Shown: positions 37,744 through 48,408 of the stretch, piece by piece | Position numbering within the stretch: the first letter of the stretch is position 1 | How the letters are laid out: every line of letters starts with the position of its first letter | Assembly: GCF_001421705.1 (NCBI RefSeq) | Contig: NZ_LMKO01000001.1 | Coordinates: 982,170-1,046,169 of the forward strand | Source of the DNA: Xylophilus sp. Leaf220 | GTDB taxonomy: Bacteria > Pseudomonadota > Gammaproteobacteria > Burkholderiales > Burkholderiaceae_C | Direction of reading: 5' to 3' | Length of the DNA stretch: 64,000 nucleotides | Translations under genes and position numbers: made by a program | The notes under the pieces: generated by a model | The model's input: the letters and a program-made list of their open reading frames with translations, nothing else | What the model was told of the DNA's origin: nothing | Database searches by the model: none

Positions 37744-39114
37744 TCAGCCCCGCTTCGCCTTCGTCAACAACTGATCCAGCAGTACCATCGCCTCGTCGAT
37801 CTCCGGCCGGGTGATCATCAGCGAAGGCGCGAACGTGATCACGTTCTTGTAGTACCCGCCCACGTCCAGCACCAGGCCACGCTTCTGCCCCTGGTACTCG
37901 AGCGAGCCTTCCAGCCCCATGTCGACCATCTTGTCGAGCAGCGCCCGGTTCGGCGTGAAGCCGTCGGCCTCGCAGATCTCGGCCCGCAGCGCCAGGCCCA
38001 GGCCGTCGACGTCGCCGATCTCGGGGTGCCGCTTCTGCAGGTCGCGCAGGCCGTCCAGGAAGTACGCGCCGCTGTCGCAGACCTGCTTGCCGAAATCCAC
38101 CTCGTGCGTCATCTTCAGCACTTCCAGGCCCAGCGCCGTGCCCAGCGGGTTCGACGCGAACGTGGAATGGGTGGAGCCGGGCGGGAAGATCGTCGGGTTG
38201 ATCAGCTCCTCGCGCGCCCACAGGCCGGAGAGCGCGTTCAAGCCGTTGGTGAGCGCCTTGGCGAACACCAGCACGTCGGGCTGCACGCCGAAGTTCTCGA
38301 TCGACCACAGCTTGCCGGTGCGCCAGAAGCCCATCTGGATCTCGTCGACCACCAGCAGCACGCCGTGGTCGTCGAGCACCTTCTTCATGCCCTTGAAGTA
38401 GTTGGGCGGCGGGATCACGTAGCCGCCGGTGCCCTGGATCGGCTCCATGTAGAAGGCCGCGTATTCGCACTGCCGGGTCTTCGGGTCCCACACCGCGTGG
38501 TACTCGTTCTCGAACTTGCGGGCGAAATCCTGCACCAGGGAATCGCCGTACTCTTCGGCGTTCATGCCCTTGGGCCGGCGGAACGGGTACGGGAACGGCA
38601 GGAACTGCGCGCGGTCGCCGAAGTGGCCGTAGCGGCGGCGGTAGCGGTAGCTGGAGGTGATGCTGGAGGCGCCCAGCGTGCGGCCGTGGTAGCCGCCCTC
38701 GAAGGCGAACATCAGGCTCTTGCCGTTGCTGGCGTTGCGCACCACCTTGAGCGAATCCTCGATGGCCTGCGCGCCGCCGACGTTGAAGTGCACCCGGCCT
38801 TCGCGGCCCCACTTGGCCTCGGCGTCCTGCGCGATCCACTTGGCCAGCTCGATCTTGGTGGGGTGCAGGTACTGGCTGGCGATCTGCGGCAGCACCTCCA
38901 GCTGCCGCAGCATCGCGTCTTCCAGGCGCTTGTTCTTGTAGCCGAAGTTGACGGCCGAGTACCACATCTGCAGGTCCAGATAGGGCGTGCCGGCCTCGTC
39001 GTACATGTAGCTGCCGTTGCAGCCGGAAAAGATCTTGGGCGGGGTGACGTAATGGACGGTATCGCCGAAGGAACAGTATTTCGCTTCGTCGGCCAGCAGC
39101 TGCGCATTGCTCAT
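37744..39114 (-). CDS. Class III PLP aminotransferase
   Basis: The 456-residue product is a class III transaminase: VHFNVGGAQAIEDSLKVVRN for the cofactor phosphate, FEGGYHGRTLGASSIT, VLLVVDEIQMGFWRTGKLW with the cofactor Asp, FAKALTNGLNALSGLWAR with the Schiff-base Lys, and GSTHSTFASNPLGTALGLEV. This suits an omega-amino acid or diamine enzyme, such as those acting on ornithine, lysine or putrescine, but I cannot choose. The start at 39114 (MSNAQLLADEAKY) is where homology begins. The stop lies 2 bases from a repeat block, so an operon with the FemAB-like gene downstream would have to read through it. Confidence 0.88.
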   Translation of the reverse strand: MSNAQLLADEAKYCSFGDTVHYVTPPKIFSGCNGSYMYDEAGTPYLDLQMWYSAVNFGYKNKRLEDAMLRQLEVLPQIASQYLHPTKIELAKWIAQDAEAKWGREGRVHFNVGGAQAIEDSLKVVRNASNGKSLMFAFEGGYHGRTLGASSITSSYRYRRRYGHFGDRAQFLPFPYPFRRPKGMNAEEYGDSLVQDFARKFENEYHAVWDPKTRQCEYAAFYMEPIQGTGGYVIPPPNYFKGMKKVLDDHGVLLVVDEIQMGFWRTGKLWSIENFGVQPDVLVFAKALTNGLNALSGLWAREELINPTIFPPGSTHSTFASNPLGTALGLEVLKMTHEVDFGKQVCDSGAYFLDGLRDLQKRHPEIGDVDGLGLALRAEICEADGFTPNRALLDKMVDMGLEGSLEYQGQKRGLVLDVGGYYKNVITFAPSLMITRPEIDEAMVLLDQLLTKAKRG

Positions 39115-39256
39115 GGGAAAGCAGGACTCCAGGGTGTGTCGTGTGATGAACTCCGCGGAGTCTGGCCGGGCAACCTTGACCGACTGTCGAGCGTTTGTGT
39201 GCGCTTGGTGGAGGTTCCGCCGCCCGGCCGCGCGGGCGGCATTCGCCATCCCCCCT

Positions 39257-39616
39257 TCAGCCGGCCGACGCATCCAGGTGGGCGTCGCACCCCTGCCCCG
39301 CCGCGATCCAGCGCCGCGCCCGGCGGCCGATCCAGGGCGCCAGCCAGCGCCACCGTGGCGACATCACCTCGGCCGGCGCGGTCACCATGCCGCAGACATA
39401 GCGCGCCTGCCCGTCGTCCCAGCGCAGCGCCGCGCACGCCCCGGTACGCCGCCCGCTCACCAGCATTCCCACCGGGCACGGCTCAGCCAGGCAGCAGATG
39501 CCGCAGCCGTTGCAGGGTGCGCCGAGCGCGGGTTTGGGCGGCGCATGGGGATGCACCTGCACCACCTGCCATCGGTCCGGCGAAGCGGTGTGCGCAAGCG
39601 AACGTGGACGGGGCAT
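39257..39616 (-). CDS. YkgJ-family cysteine-cluster protein
   Basis: The 119-residue product has the cluster GAPCNGCGICCLAEPCPVGM (Cys35, 38, 41, 42 and 47) and two further cysteines in RTGACAALRW and RYVCGMVTAP. This is the YkgJ/UPF0153 type, thought to bind a metal or iron-sulfur cluster. The role is unknown. The start at 39616 (MPRPRSLAHT) is the closest ATG to the conserved part; a longer form to 39736 is Arg/Ser-rich and unlikely. Confidence 0.82.
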   Translation of the reverse strand: MPRPRSLAHTASPDRWQVVQVHPHAPPKPALGAPCNGCGICCLAEPCPVGMLVSGRRTGACAALRWDDGQARYVCGMVTAPAEVMSPRWRWLAPWIGRRARRWIAAGQGCDAHLDASAG

Positions 39617-39742
39617 GACGTGGATTCTCCCCGAGGCGTCGTGTGTGGCGTGACCGGAGCACGAGGCCGCCATCTCGCCGCGGCCACGACTGCAAGAAGT
39701 CCCGCCGTTGCGCAGCACGGGCCCACGAACCCGCAACCGATA

Positions 39743-40726
39743 CTAGGCCGGCTTGGCCAACCCCAGCTTCTCCACCAGCGCCTTCTCGCGGGTGAAGGTG
39801 TCCTGTGCGAACCGGGCGTAGTCTTCCGACGACATGTAGTTGGGCAGCATGTCGTAGCGGTTGAGGGCCTGGACGTAGGCCGGGTCTTCCATCGCGGTCT
39901 TGAACGCGTCGTGCAGCCGCTTGACCACCGCGGCCGGCGTGCCGCGCGGGGCGCCGATGCCGAAGGGCGAGTTCTGCACCACGTTCAGGCCCAGCTCCTT
40001 GAGCGTCGGCGCGTCGGGGAACTTGGCCAGGCGCTGTTCGCCCCAGGTGTTGAGCACCCGCAGCTTGCCGGCCTCGACCTGCGGCGCGAAGCCGGTGCTG
40101 TCGGCCGCGGCCATCACGTGGCCGCCCACCACCGCCTGCATCAGGTCGGCGCTGCCCTTGTAGGGGATGTGGTTGAGCTGCAGGCCCAGCTGCTGCGCCA
40201 CCAGCTCGGTCGTCAGGTGCGGGCTGGTCATGGTGCCGGTGGAGCCGTAGCTCAGCTTGCCGGGGTTGGCCTTGGCGTAGGCGACGAAATCGGCCCAGGT
40301 CTTCATCGGGCTGTCGGCGGGCACCACGATGCCGAAGGCGTAGCCGGTGACGTTGATCACGTAGCTGATGTCCTTGACCGGGTCCCACGCGATCTTGGTG
40401 GTGTAGGGCAGGCGGAACACGCCCAGCGGGATCTGCGCCAGGGTGTAGCCGTCGGCGGGGGACGACTGCAGCTGCTGGGCCGGCAGCGTGCCGCCGGCGC
40501 CGGGCTTGTTCTCGATGATGACCGGCTGGCCGAGCAGCTTCGAGGCGTTCTCGGCCAGCTGGCGCATGGTGATGTCGGTCGGGCCGCCGGCGGGAAAGGC
40601 GATGACGAGCTTGACCGGACGCGAGGGAAACGGTGCACCCGACTGGGCATGGGCCGCGGGCACGGCGGACAGGGCGGCCGCGCCCAGGGCGCCGGCGGCG
40701 CCCTGGAGCAGTTGGCGACGGTGCAT
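39743..40726 (-). CDS. Bug-family tripartite tricarboxylate receptor
   Basis: The 327-residue product has an N-terminal RRQLLQGAAGALGAAALSAV export signal and the TctC/Bug fold: FPSRPVKLVIAFPAGGPTDI, LGQPVIIENKPGAGG, KLSYGSTGTMTSPHLTTELV and HIPYKGSADLMQAVVGGHV. Bug proteins are periplasmic ligand binders abundant in Burkholderiales, mostly orphan as here (no TctAB neighbours). Ligand unknown. The start at 40726 follows AAGGAG at 7 bases; a longer form to 40753 is less likely. Confidence 0.93.
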   Translation of the reverse strand: MHRRQLLQGAAGALGAAALSAVPAAHAQSGAPFPSRPVKLVIAFPAGGPTDITMRQLAENASKLLGQPVIIENKPGAGGTLPAQQLQSSPADGYTLAQIPLGVFRLPYTTKIAWDPVKDISYVINVTGYAFGIVVPADSPMKTWADFVAYAKANPGKLSYGSTGTMTSPHLTTELVAQQLGLQLNHIPYKGSADLMQAVVGGHVMAAADSTGFAPQVEAGKLRVLNTWGEQRLAKFPDAPTLKELGLNVVQNSPFGIGAPRGTPAAVVKRLHDAFKTAMEDPAYVQALNRYDMLPNYMSSEDYARFAQDTFTREKALVEKLGLAKPA

Positions 40727-40871
40727 GGAAAACTCCTTGGAAGATACGGACATACGGTGGCTCCCATTGGACGTGTGCCAACCGTCGCGGTCATCGGGAT
40801 TTACGCCCGGCGTGTCGCACGCGGGACCCGGTTGCCCGCCGATCGGGCCTGGTAGTTTCTGAAAGAAAGAC

Positions 40872-40925
40872 AGCCGGGGCCGGCGTACGGCGCCGGCCTC
40901 CAGCTATTCTTTTAATAGCAACGCC
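40872..40925. repeat. Dispersed palindromic repeat, copy 7
   Basis: The core at 40903-40919 is GCTATTCTTTTAATAGC with perfect arms, preceded by AGCCGGGGCCGGCGTACGGC and GCCGGCCTCCA. It lies between uvrA and the Bug gene. Confidence 0.85.
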
Positions 40926-40948
40926 CGCGGGCAGCGCGAGGGCCGGCC

Positions 40949-43900
40949 CTAGCGTGCCAGCACCGCCTCCAGCGCCCGGCCGGTATGGGTGCCGAGCCGC
41001 ACCACGTCCTCGGGCGTGGCGGTAGCCACCACCCGGCCGCCGCCGGTGCCGCCTTCGGGGCCCAGGTCGATGACCCAGTCGGCTTCGGCGATCACGTCGA
41101 GGTCGTGCTCGATCACCAGCACGCTGTGGCCGCCGCGCACCAGGCGGTGCAGCACCTGGATCAGCTTCTCGACGTCGGCCATGTGCAGGCCGACGGTGGG
41201 TTCGTCCAGCACGTAGAGGGTGTGCGGCGCTTTCTGGCCGCGGCGGGTGATGTCGTCGCGCACCTTGCTCAGCTCGGTCACCAGCTTGATCCGCTGCGCC
41301 TCGCCGCCCGAGAGCGTGGGCGAGGGCTGGCCCAGCGTCAGGTAGCCCAGGCCCACGTCCTTCATCAGTTGCAGCGGATGCGCGATGTTGGGCATGCTGG
41401 CGAAGAAGTCGACCGCCTCGTCGATCTCCATCTGCAGCACGTCGCCGATGCTCTTGCCCCGCCAGGTGACGGCCAGCGTTTCGGGGTTGAAGCGGGCGCC
41501 GTGGCAGGTCTCGCAGGGCACCTTCACGTCGGGCAGGAAGCTCATCTCGATGGTGCGCACGCCCGCGCCTTCGCAGACCGGGCAGCGGCCGTCGCCGGTG
41601 TTGAACGAGAAGCGCGCCGGCGCGTAGCCGCGGGCCTTGGCCTCCAGCGTGTCGGCGAAGAGCTTGCGGATCACGTCCCAGAAGCCGATGTAGGTGGCGG
41701 GGCAGCTGCGCGGGGTCTTGCCGATGGGGGTCTGGTCGACCTCCAGCACCCGGTCGATGGTCTGGTAGCCGTCCAGGCTCTCGCAGCCGGTCCAGGCGGC
41801 ATGCTTGCCGGCGTCGTCGGCCTCGCGGCCGGCGCGGGTGGTGCGCTGCTGCACGCCGGCCTGGACGCTCGCCAGCAGCACGTCGCGCGCCAGGGTCGAC
41901 TTGCCCGATCCGCTGACGCCGGTGATCGCCACCAGGCGCTTGAGCGGCACGTCGATGTCGACGTCCTGCAGGTTGTGCAACCGTGCGCCGCGCAGCTCGA
42001 TCCAGTCGATGCCGGCGTCGTCCACCGCCTCGCCTGCCAGCGACGGTGCCACGCCCCGTCGCGGCTGCAGCGGATGCTTCATCGCGTGCAGCAGGTAGCG
42101 GCCGGTCTGCGAATCCTCGGCGGCCTGGATGTCGGCCACCGTGCCCTGCGCCACCAGCCGGCCGCCGCGCTTGCCGGCGCTGGGGCCGATGTCGATGATG
42201 TGGTCGGCCCGGCGGATGGTGTCCTCGTCGTGCTCCACCACCACCAGGGTGTTGCCCTTGTCCCCCAGCTTGTGCAGCGCGTTCAGCAGGATCTGGTTGT
42301 CGCGCGCATGCAGGCCGATGGTGGGCTCGTCGAGCACGTAGCAGACGCCCTGCAGGTTGCTGCCGAGCTGGGCCGCCAGCCGGATGCGCTGCGCCTCGCC
42401 GCCCGAGAGCGTGGGCGCGCCGCGGTCGAGCGTCAGGTAGCCCAGGCCCACCTCCTGCAGGAAGGCCAGGCGGCTGCGGATCTCGGGCACCAGGTCGCGG
42501 GCGATGCCGGCCTCGCGGCCCTCCATCACCAGCGCCTCGAACCAGGCCGACACGTCGATCACGCTCATCCGCGCCAGGGCGGCGATGCCGGTCTCGCGGA
42601 ACAGCACCGCGCGGGCCACCGGGTTCAGCCGGGTGCCTTCGCAGGTGGGGCATGCCGCATCGGCCACGTCGGCGGCCTCGGGCTCGGCGAACGTCTGCTC
42701 GCGGCCCTTCTGGTCGTCGGCCAGCACCGAGTCGTCGAAGACCCTGCGCTGGTCCTTGGTCAGCTTGACGCCGGTGCCGACGCAGTCGGTGCACCAGCCG
42801 TGCTTGCTGTTGTAGCTGAAGAGGCGCGGGTCCAGCTCGGCATAGCTGGTGCCGCAGACCGGGCAGGCCCGCTGGGTCGAGAACGCATGCAGGTTGCCGA
42901 CGCCGGCGGTGGATTCGCCCGCCTTCAGCGCGGCCTCCAGGCCCTCGATGTCGGCCAGCACGTGCACCGCGCCCTTGCCGTGCTCCAGCGCCAGGGCCAG
43001 GGCGGTGCGCAGGGCGGCGTCGTTCTCGGGCACCATCTTCAGGCTGGCGATCGGCAGCTCGACGACGTGCTCCTTGAAGCGGTCGATGCGGGGGAACCGG
43101 GTGGTCGGCAAAAAGTTGCCGTCGACCCGCAGGTGGGTGTAGCCGCGCGGCCGGGCCCAGTCGGCCAGCTCGGTGTAGACGCCCTTGCGGTTCATCACCA
43201 GCGGCGCCAGCAGGCCGATGCAGCGGCCGCGGAAGTTCTTCATCAATTGCGCCGCGATGCTCTCGGGCGTCTGCGGCTGGACCGCCGCGCCGTCGTGGAT
43301 GCAATGCTGGATGCCCAGCTTCACATACAGCAGCCGCAGGAAGTGCCACACCTCGGTGGTGGTGCCGACGGTCGACTTGCGGCCGCCGCGCGAGAGCCGC
43401 TGCTCGATGGCGACGGTGGGCGGAATGCCGTAGACCGCGTCCACCTCGGGCCGGCCCGCCGGCTGCACGATGCTGCGCGCATAGGCATTGAGCGATTCGA
43501 GGTACCGGCGCTGCCCTTCGTTGAACAGGATGTCGAAGGCCAGCGTCGACTTGCCCGATCCGCTGACGCCGGTCACCACGTTGAACTTGCCGCGCGGGAT
43601 GTCGACCGTCACGTTCTTCAGGTTGTGCTCGCGGGCGTTGACGATCTGGATCGCGTCGGCGCCCGGGCCGGTGGCCGCGGCGCGGCGGGCCCGCACGATC
43701 GTCTGCAGCGGCGTGCCCTCCTCCACCGCGGTGGGCGTGGCGAAGCCCAGGGCTTCCTCGTATTCGCGCAGCGCCCGGCCGGTGTGCGAGGTGGCATGCG
43801 CCCGCAGGTCGTCGGGCGTGCCCTCGGCCACCAGCAGGCCGCCGGCCTCCCCGCCTTCGGGGCCCAGGTCAATCAGCCAGTCGCTGGCGCGGATGACGTC

Positions 43901-46780
43901 GAGGTTGTGCTCGATCACCACCAGCGAATGGCCGGCGTCGAGCAGCTTGCGCATGGCGCGCATCAGCTTCGAGATGTCCTCGAAATGCAGGCCGGTGGTG
44001 GGCTCGTCGAACAGGAACAGCGTGCCCTTGCGCGCCACCGGCTGGCGGCTGGCGGTGGCGCTCTTGGCGGCCTCGGCCAGGAAGCCGGCCAACTTCAGGC
44101 GCTGCGCCTCGCCGCCCGAGAGCGTGGGCACCGGCTGGCCGAGCTTCACGTACTCGAGGCCCACGTCGACGATCGGCTGCAGGGTACGCAGCACCTCGCG
44201 GTCGCCCCTGAACAGCGCGGCGGCTTCGCTCACCGTCAGGTCGAGCACGTCGGCCACGTTCAGCAGGCGGCCGGCCCGCTCGACCTTCACCTCCAGGATC
44301 TCGTCGCGGTAGCGCTTGCCGTCGCAGTCGGGGCAGCGCAGGTAGACGTCCGAGAGGAACTGCATCTCCACATGCTCGAAGCCCGATCCGCCGCAGGTGG
44401 GGCAGCGGCCGTCGCCGCTGTTGAAGCTGAACTTGCTGGCGGTGTAGCTGCGCTGGCGGGCCAGCGGCGCGGTGGCGAAGATCTCGCGCACCGCGTCCCA
44501 GGCGCCGACGTAGCTGGCCGGGTTGGAACGCGCCGTCTTGCCGATCGGCGACTGGTCGACGTAGACCACGTCCGAGAGGTGGTCGGCGCCCATCAGCCGG
44601 TCGTGCGCGCCGGGCGTCTCGGTCGCCTTGCCGAAGTGGCGCAACAGCGCGGGCGCCAGCACGTCCTGCACCAGGGTCGACTTGCCCGAGCCGCTGACGC
44701 CGGTGACGGTGACCAGCCGCTGCAGCGGGAAATCGACCGTCACACCGCGCAGGTTGTGCTCGCGGGCGTTCTCCAGCACCAGCCGGGGCGTGCTCTCCGA
44801 CACCATCCGCTGGAAGCCCATGCCGACCTGCTTGCGGGCGCCCATGTAGGCGCCGGTCAGGGTGTCGGCACGCTTGAGCTCCTCGGTGGTGCCGTCGAAG
44901 ACGATCTTGCCGCCGCGCTCGCCGGGGCCGGGCCCCATGTCGATCACCCGGTCGGCGGCCAGCATGACCGCCGGGTCGTGCTCGACCACCACCAGCGTGT
45001 TGCCGGCGTCGCGCAGCCGGTGCATCGCCTCGGTGATCCGGCCCATGTCGCGCGGGTGCAGGCCGATGCTCGGCTCGTCCAGCACGAAGAGGGTGTTGAC
45101 CAGCGAGGTGCCGAGCGCGGTGGTCAGGTTGATCCGCTGCACCTCGCCGCCCGACAGGGTGCGGCTCTGGCGGTCGAGCGTCAGGTAGCCGATGCCGACG
45201 TCGTGCAGGTAGCGCAGCCGGGTGGTGATCTCCTCGTAGAGCAGCTTGAGCGCGTGGCGCTCGCCCGGGTCGGCCACCAGGGCATTCTTCATGTCGAAAG
45301 CACCCGTGGCCGGCGCCGCAGGCGGACCATTCGCTATGCTTTCAGTAGCAACGGGCATGGCGGACACCCGGTCGAAGAAGCGCCGCAGACGCTCGATCGG
45401 CAGCATCATCAGGTCGTGCAGGCACAGGCCCGGCAGCGCCTCCAGCTGGTCGCGCGACCATTTCACGCCCTCGGGCATGAAACGCTTCCCGGGCGGCAGC
45501 ACCGCGTCGGCATCGTCCTTGGTGCCGATGCGCCAGAGCAGGCTCTCCAGTTCCAGCCGCGCGCCGCGGCAGGTGGGGCACGGGGTGTAGCTGCGGTACT
45601 TGGACAACAGCACCCGGATGTGCATCTTGTAGGCCTTGCTCTCCAGGTACTCGAAGAAGCGCTTGATGCCGAACCAGTGCTGGTTCCACTTGCCGTTCCA
45701 CTGGGGCGAGCCGTCGATGACCCAGGCCTGCTGGGCGGGGGTGAGCTTGTTCCAGGGCGTGTCGCGCGGAATGCCAGCCGTCTCGGCATGGCGCATCAGG
45801 TCGTCCTGGGCTTCCTTCCAGGCGGGCGTCTGGATGGTCTTGATCGCGCCGGCGCGCAGGGTCTTCTTCTCGTCGGGGATCACCAGGCCGTAGTCGACGC
45901 CGATCACCCGGCCGAAGCCGCGGCAGGTGGCGCAGGCGCCGAGGGCCGAGTTGAACGAGAACATCGACGGCGTCGGCTCGGCGTAGCGCAGGTCGCTTTC
46001 GGGGCAGTGCAGGCCGGTGGAAAAGCGCCAGAGCTCCGCCTCGCCCGCCTCGGCGCCACCGCCGGCGTAGACCGTCATGCGGCCGGCGCCGCGCTTGAGC
46101 GCCACCTCGATCGCCTCGACCGCGCGCACCTTCTCCACCGTGCCGATGCGGAACCGGTCGGCCACCACGTCGAGCAGCTTCCGCGGCCCGGTGGGCGACG
46201 CCACCTCCCGCTCGGCCTGCACCCGGGTGAAGCCGCTGGCCGATAGCCACTGCTCCACCTCTTCGGCCGAGGTGCCGGCCGGCAGTTCCACCGGGAAGGT
46301 GACGACCATGCGCGGGTCTTCGGCGCCCTGGGCCACCGCCGCGGCGGCACGCGCCTGCAGCTCGGCCAGGATGGTCTCGGGCGTGTCGTGGCGCACCGGC
46401 AACGCGGTTTCGCGGTCGAAGAGCTGGGCGGCGCGGGCGTAGAGCAGCTTGAGGTGGTCGTTCAGCTCGGTCATTGTGCCGACCGTGGAGCGCGAGGAGC
46501 GGACCGGGTTGGTCTGGTCGATCGCGATCGCCGGGGGCACGCCCTCCACCTTGTCGACCGCCGGCTTGTCCATCCGGTCGAGGAACTGCCGGGCATAGGC
46601 AGAGAAGGTCTCGACATAACGGCGCTGGCCTTCGGCGTAGAGGGTGTCGAACACCAGGCTCGACTTGCCGGAGCCGCTGGGCCCGGTGACCACCGTCAGT
46701 TCGCCGGTGCGAATGTCCAGGTCGAGGTTCTTGAGGTTGTGCTGGCGAGCGCCGCGGATACGGATGGTGCCCTGGGACAT
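40949..46780 (-). CDS. uvrA: Double-length UvrA-type excinuclease ATPase
   Basis: The 1943-residue product is two UvrA units joined head to tail in one frame; a normal UvrA is about 950. Each half has two ABC ATPase modules, giving four Walker A loops: [19 protein letters not shown] (half 1), [34 protein letters not shown] (half 2, from residue about 1040) and [15 protein letters not shown]. Each module's signature ([48 protein letters not shown]) is intact, and zinc-binding CPTC/CPVC pairs are seen in both halves. [20 protein letters not shown] and [18 protein letters not shown] are UvrB/DNA-contact-type phrases in each half. An extra loop near residue 480 comes from a dispersed repeat. UvrA recognises damaged DNA; whether this form is the repair enzyme or a paralogue is unknown. 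Confidence 0.92.
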   Translation of the reverse strand: MSQGTIRIRGARQHNLKNLDLDIRTGELTVVTGPSGSGKSSLVFDTLYAEGQRRYVETFSAYARQFLDRMDKPAVDKVEGVPPAIAIDQTNPVRSSRSTVGTMTELNDHLKLLYARAAQLFDRETALPVRHDTPETILAELQARAAAAVAQGAEDPRMVVTFPVELPAGTSAEEVEQWLSASGFTRVQAEREVASPTGPRKLLDVVADRFRIGTVEKVRAVEAIEVALKRGAGRMTVYAGGGAEAGEAELWRFSTGLHCPESDLRYAEPTPSMFSFNSALGACATCRGFGRVIGVDYGLVIPDEKKTLRAGAIKTIQTPAWKEAQDDLMRHAETAGIPRDTPWNKLTPAQQAWVIDGSPQWNGKWNQHWFGIKRFFEYLESKAYKMHIRVLLSKYRSYTPCPTCRGARLELESLLWRIGTKDDADAVLPPGKRFMPEGVKWSRDQLEALPGLCLHDLMMLPIERLRRFFDRVSAMPVATESIANGPPAAPATGAFDMKNALVADPGERHALKLLYEEITTRLRYLHDVGIGYLTLDRQSRTLSGGEVQRINLTTALGTSLVNTLFVLDEPSIGLHPRDMGRITEAMHRLRDAGNTLVVVEHDPAVMLAADRVIDMGPGPGERGGKIVFDGTTEELKRADTLTGAYMGARKQVGMGFQRMVSESTPRLVLENAREHNLRGVTVDFPLQRLVTVTGVSGSGKSTLVQDVLAPALLRHFGKATETPGAHDRLMGADHLSDVVYVDQSPIGKTARSNPASYVGAWDAVREIFATAPLARQRSYTASKFSFNSGDGRCPTCGGSGFEHVEMQFLSDVYLRCPDCDGKRYRDEILEVKVERAGRLLNVADVLDLTVSEAAALFRGDREVLRTLQPIVDVGLEYVKLGQPVPTLSGGEAQRLKLAGFLAEAAKSATASRQPVARKGTLFLFDEPTTGLHFEDISKLMRAMRKLLDAGHSLVVIEHNLDVIRASDWLIDLGPEGGEAGGLLVAEGTPDDLRAHATSHTGRALREYEEALGFATPTAVEEGTPLQTIVRARRAAATGPGADAIQIVNAREHNLKNVTVDIPRGKFNVVTGVSGSGKSTLAFDILFNEGQRRYLESLNAYARSIVQPAGRPEVDAVYGIPPTVAIEQRLSRGGRKSTVGTTTEVWHFLRLLYVKLGIQHCIHDGAAVQPQTPESIAAQLMKNFRGRCIGLLAPLVMNRKGVYTELADWARPRGYTHLRVDGNFLPTTRFPRIDRFKEHVVELPIASLKMVPENDAALRTALALALEHGKGAVHVLADIEGLEAALKAGESTAGVGNLHAFSTQRACPVCGTSYAELDPRLFSYNSKHGWCTDCVGTGVKLTKDQRRVFDDSVLADDQKGREQTFAEPEAADVADAACPTCEGTRLNPVARAVLFRETGIAALARMSVIDVSAWFEALVMEGREAGIARDLVPEIRSRLAFLQEVGLGYLTLDRGAPTLSGGEAQRIRLAAQLGSNLQGVCYVLDEPTIGLHARDNQILLNALHKLGDKGNTLVVVEHDEDTIRRADHIIDIGPSAGKRGGRLVAQGTVADIQAAEDSQTGRYLLHAMKHPLQPRRGVAPSLAGEAVDDAGIDWIELRGARLHNLQDVDIDVPLKRLVAITGVSGSGKSTLARDVLLASVQAGVQQRTTRAGREADDAGKHAAWTGCESLDGYQTIDRVLEVDQTPIGKTPRSCPATYIGFWDVIRKLFADTLEAKARGYAPARFSFNTGDGRCPVCEGAGVRTIEMSFLPDVKVPCETCHGARFNPETLAVTWRGKSIGDVLQMEIDEAVDFFASMPNIAHPLQLMKDVGLGYLTLGQPSPTLSGGEAQRIKLVTELSKVRDDITRRGQKAPHTLYVLDEPTVGLHMADVEKLIQVLHRLVRGGHSVLVIEHDLDVIAEADWVIDLGPEGGTGGGRVVATATPEDVVRLGTHTGRALEAVLAR
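45305..45360. repeat. Dispersed palindromic repeat, copy 8 (inside uvrA)
   Basis: The core at 45333-45349 is GCTATGCTTTCAGTAGC, preceded by GGCCGGCGCCGCAGGCGGAC. It is read in frame and adds a loop [16 protein letters not shown] to the first UvrA half. Confidence 0.75.
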
Positions 46781-46976
46781 GCGATGGGGTCTCGTGTGGG
46801 GTGGCGGAAACACAGGAGCGGCAGGACCGACCCCGAACCCTCTGTTATGCGGCCATTTCGTGTCGAAACAAGCGAGCGCGCCGCGGCTGTCGCAGTTCTC
46901 CTACACGCCCGGCACCGGCCCGCGCCCCGTCTCCGGAAGACGCCCGTCCGGTCTTCCGCCGGCGCCGATGACGGAC

Positions 46977-47002
46977 GAAAAAAATCCGCCACGCGGGCGG
47001 AT
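46977..47002 (-). terminator. Rho-independent terminator after the porin gene
   Basis: On the minus strand the sequence reads ATCCGCCCGCGTGGCGGAT followed by TTTTTTTC. The stem is 7 base pairs, starting about 20 bases after the porin stop. Confidence 0.85.
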
Positions 47003-47022
47003 TCCTCGTGGAGCGGAAACGC

Positions 47023-48009
47023 TCAGAAGTTGTGCCGGATACCGGCGGCGACCGAGCTGAAGTTCTGGCCGGCGGCGCCGACGTTGTAGAGGCCGTTGCG
47101 CTCGTTGTTCACCCGGGTGTAGTAGGCGTACACCTTGGTGCGCTTGCTCAGCTTGTAGTTGTAGGCGACGGTGGCCTGGGTGGCGCCGCTGTCGGCCACG
47201 TTCTTGTAGCTGTCGGCACGGCCCACGTTCAGGTGCAGCTCGGAGGCACCGAACAGGTAGGCGCCGGCCAGGCGGAGGTTGTTGCGCTCGCCGCCGTTGA
47301 CCACGTAGGCGTTCTTGTCGCGCTGGTAGTAGCCGCCGACGATGAACGGGCCGACGGTGTAGAGCGCGCGGAAGGCGGCCTGGCGGGCGACGTCGAGGTG
47401 GGTGTAGCCGGCGCCGAGTTCCAGCGCGCCCAGCTTGTAGTTGGCGGCCAGGTCCTTGGCGTACTTGCCGTTGGCACCGGCGGCGGCCGGGGTGTTCTTG
47501 ATCTGCTCGTGCATGCCGACCGCGGCTTCGACCGTCAGGTTGGCGATGCTCGGGGTGCGGTAGGCGACCTTGTTGCTGTCGCGCATCACGTAAGCGTACA
47601 ACGCATCCGACGAGGAGCCGGTGTCGTGGTTGTGCATGCTGACGTAGTCGGCGGTCGCGAAGTACGACTCGGCGAAGAAGCGGCCCAGACGCACGGTACC
47701 GAAACCGCCCGACAGGTTCACTTCGCTGCGGCGACCGAAGAAGGTGGTGGCGGCGGCGCCGGTGTCGGAGTTGAAGCCGCTCTCGAGCTGGAAGCCGGCC
47801 TTGAGGCCGCCGCCCAGGTCCTCGGTCCCGACGAAGCCGAAACGCGATGCGTTGTTGAACACGCCGCTGACCGTGGCATCGCCGGTCTTCTGGCGCTCGA
47901 CGGTGGTGTTGACGCGGCCGTACAACGTGACGTTGCTCTGCGCATACGCTGCGCCGCTCGCGAGAACCGCCAGCACCAGTACGGCTTGTTTGAACTTGAT
48001 TTTTTGCAT
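47023..48009 (-). CDS. Gram-negative porin (OmpC/Omp32-like)
   Basis: The 328-residue product has a Sec signal (VLVLAVLASGAAYAQ) and begins SNVTLYGRVNTTVERQK, the standard start of betaproteobacterial 16-strand porins. It has the GYTHLD and RTKVYAYYTRV strands, NLSGGFGTVRLGRFFAE (the L3-type loop region) and ends GIRHNF with C-terminal Phe for BAM recognition. It forms a trimeric outer-membrane channel. Two ATGs lie in tandem; I use 48009, 7 bases after GAGG, with 48012 as alternative. A terminator follows. Confidence 0.95.
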   Translation of the reverse strand: MQKIKFKQAVLVLAVLASGAAYAQSNVTLYGRVNTTVERQKTGDATVSGVFNNASRFGFVGTEDLGGGLKAGFQLESGFNSDTGAAATTFFGRRSEVNLSGGFGTVRLGRFFAESYFATADYVSMHNHDTGSSSDALYAYVMRDSNKVAYRTPSIANLTVEAAVGMHEQIKNTPAAAGANGKYAKDLAANYKLGALELGAGYTHLDVARQAAFRALYTVGPFIVGGYYQRDKNAYVVNGGERNNLRLAGAYLFGASELHLNVGRADSYKNVADSGATQATVAYNYKLSKRTKVYAYYTRVNNERNGLYNVGAAGQNFSSVAAGIRHNF

Positions 48010-48241
48010 CATTTTTCCTCGGCCTTGCCCGCCTCGCCCCGACATGGGGCCCCTCCGACCAGAACTACGGCTCGACAAGGCTGGGCGATGCTAGCAATGT
48101 TCGCGCCCAGTTGCGCCCCAATTTAGTACCGGTAGAAACCCCACCTGACAAACCAGGGCCGGAGTGGTTGAAAGGCGCGGGAAAAGCCGGGTTCCGGACG
48201 CCGGCGTGGGCCCGCACGCCGGGCCGGCGGCTTGGCGACCG

Positions 48242-48394
48242 TCAGGGTTTGGCGGGCGCAGGCGCGGGCGTGGCCGGCGCATGCACGTCGCCGCTGTGCT
48301 GCTCGCCGCCCATGTCGATCTTGTCGCCGGCCTTCATGATGACGAACAAGGAGATGGCGGCGAAAACGATGAAGCCGATGGCGATCTTCCACAT
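48242..48394 (-). CDS. Small membrane peptide of unknown function
   Basis: A 50-residue product with one N-terminal helix (WKIAIGFIVFAAISLFVIM) followed by an acidic/His-containing stretch (GDKIDMGGEQHSGDVHAP) and a Pro/Ala tail. The start at 48394 follows AAGGA at good spacing. It lies downstream of a terminator-like hairpin and has its own region on the minus strand. No family recognised; it resembles short anchor or quality-control peptides only by layout. Confidence 0.65.
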   Translation of the reverse strand: MWKIAIGFIVFAAISLFVIMKAGDKIDMGGEQHSGDVHAPATPAPAPAKP

Positions 48395-48408
48395 GCTGGA
48401 TCCTTGGA

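Noticed and set aside
43600-43700. Possible artefactual fusion of two uvrA genes
   Set aside because: The frame runs through without a stop or odd composition, and the join has an ordinary linker; I see no start with ribosome binding site for a separate second gene. Kept as a true fusion but listed for read-level checking.
40985-46246. Open frame of 1753 codons on the plus strand
   Set aside because: It is antisense to uvrA; composition (Gln/His/Arg/Leu/Gly-rich) is what the complementary strand of a GC-rich gene gives. All UvrA motifs are on the minus strand.
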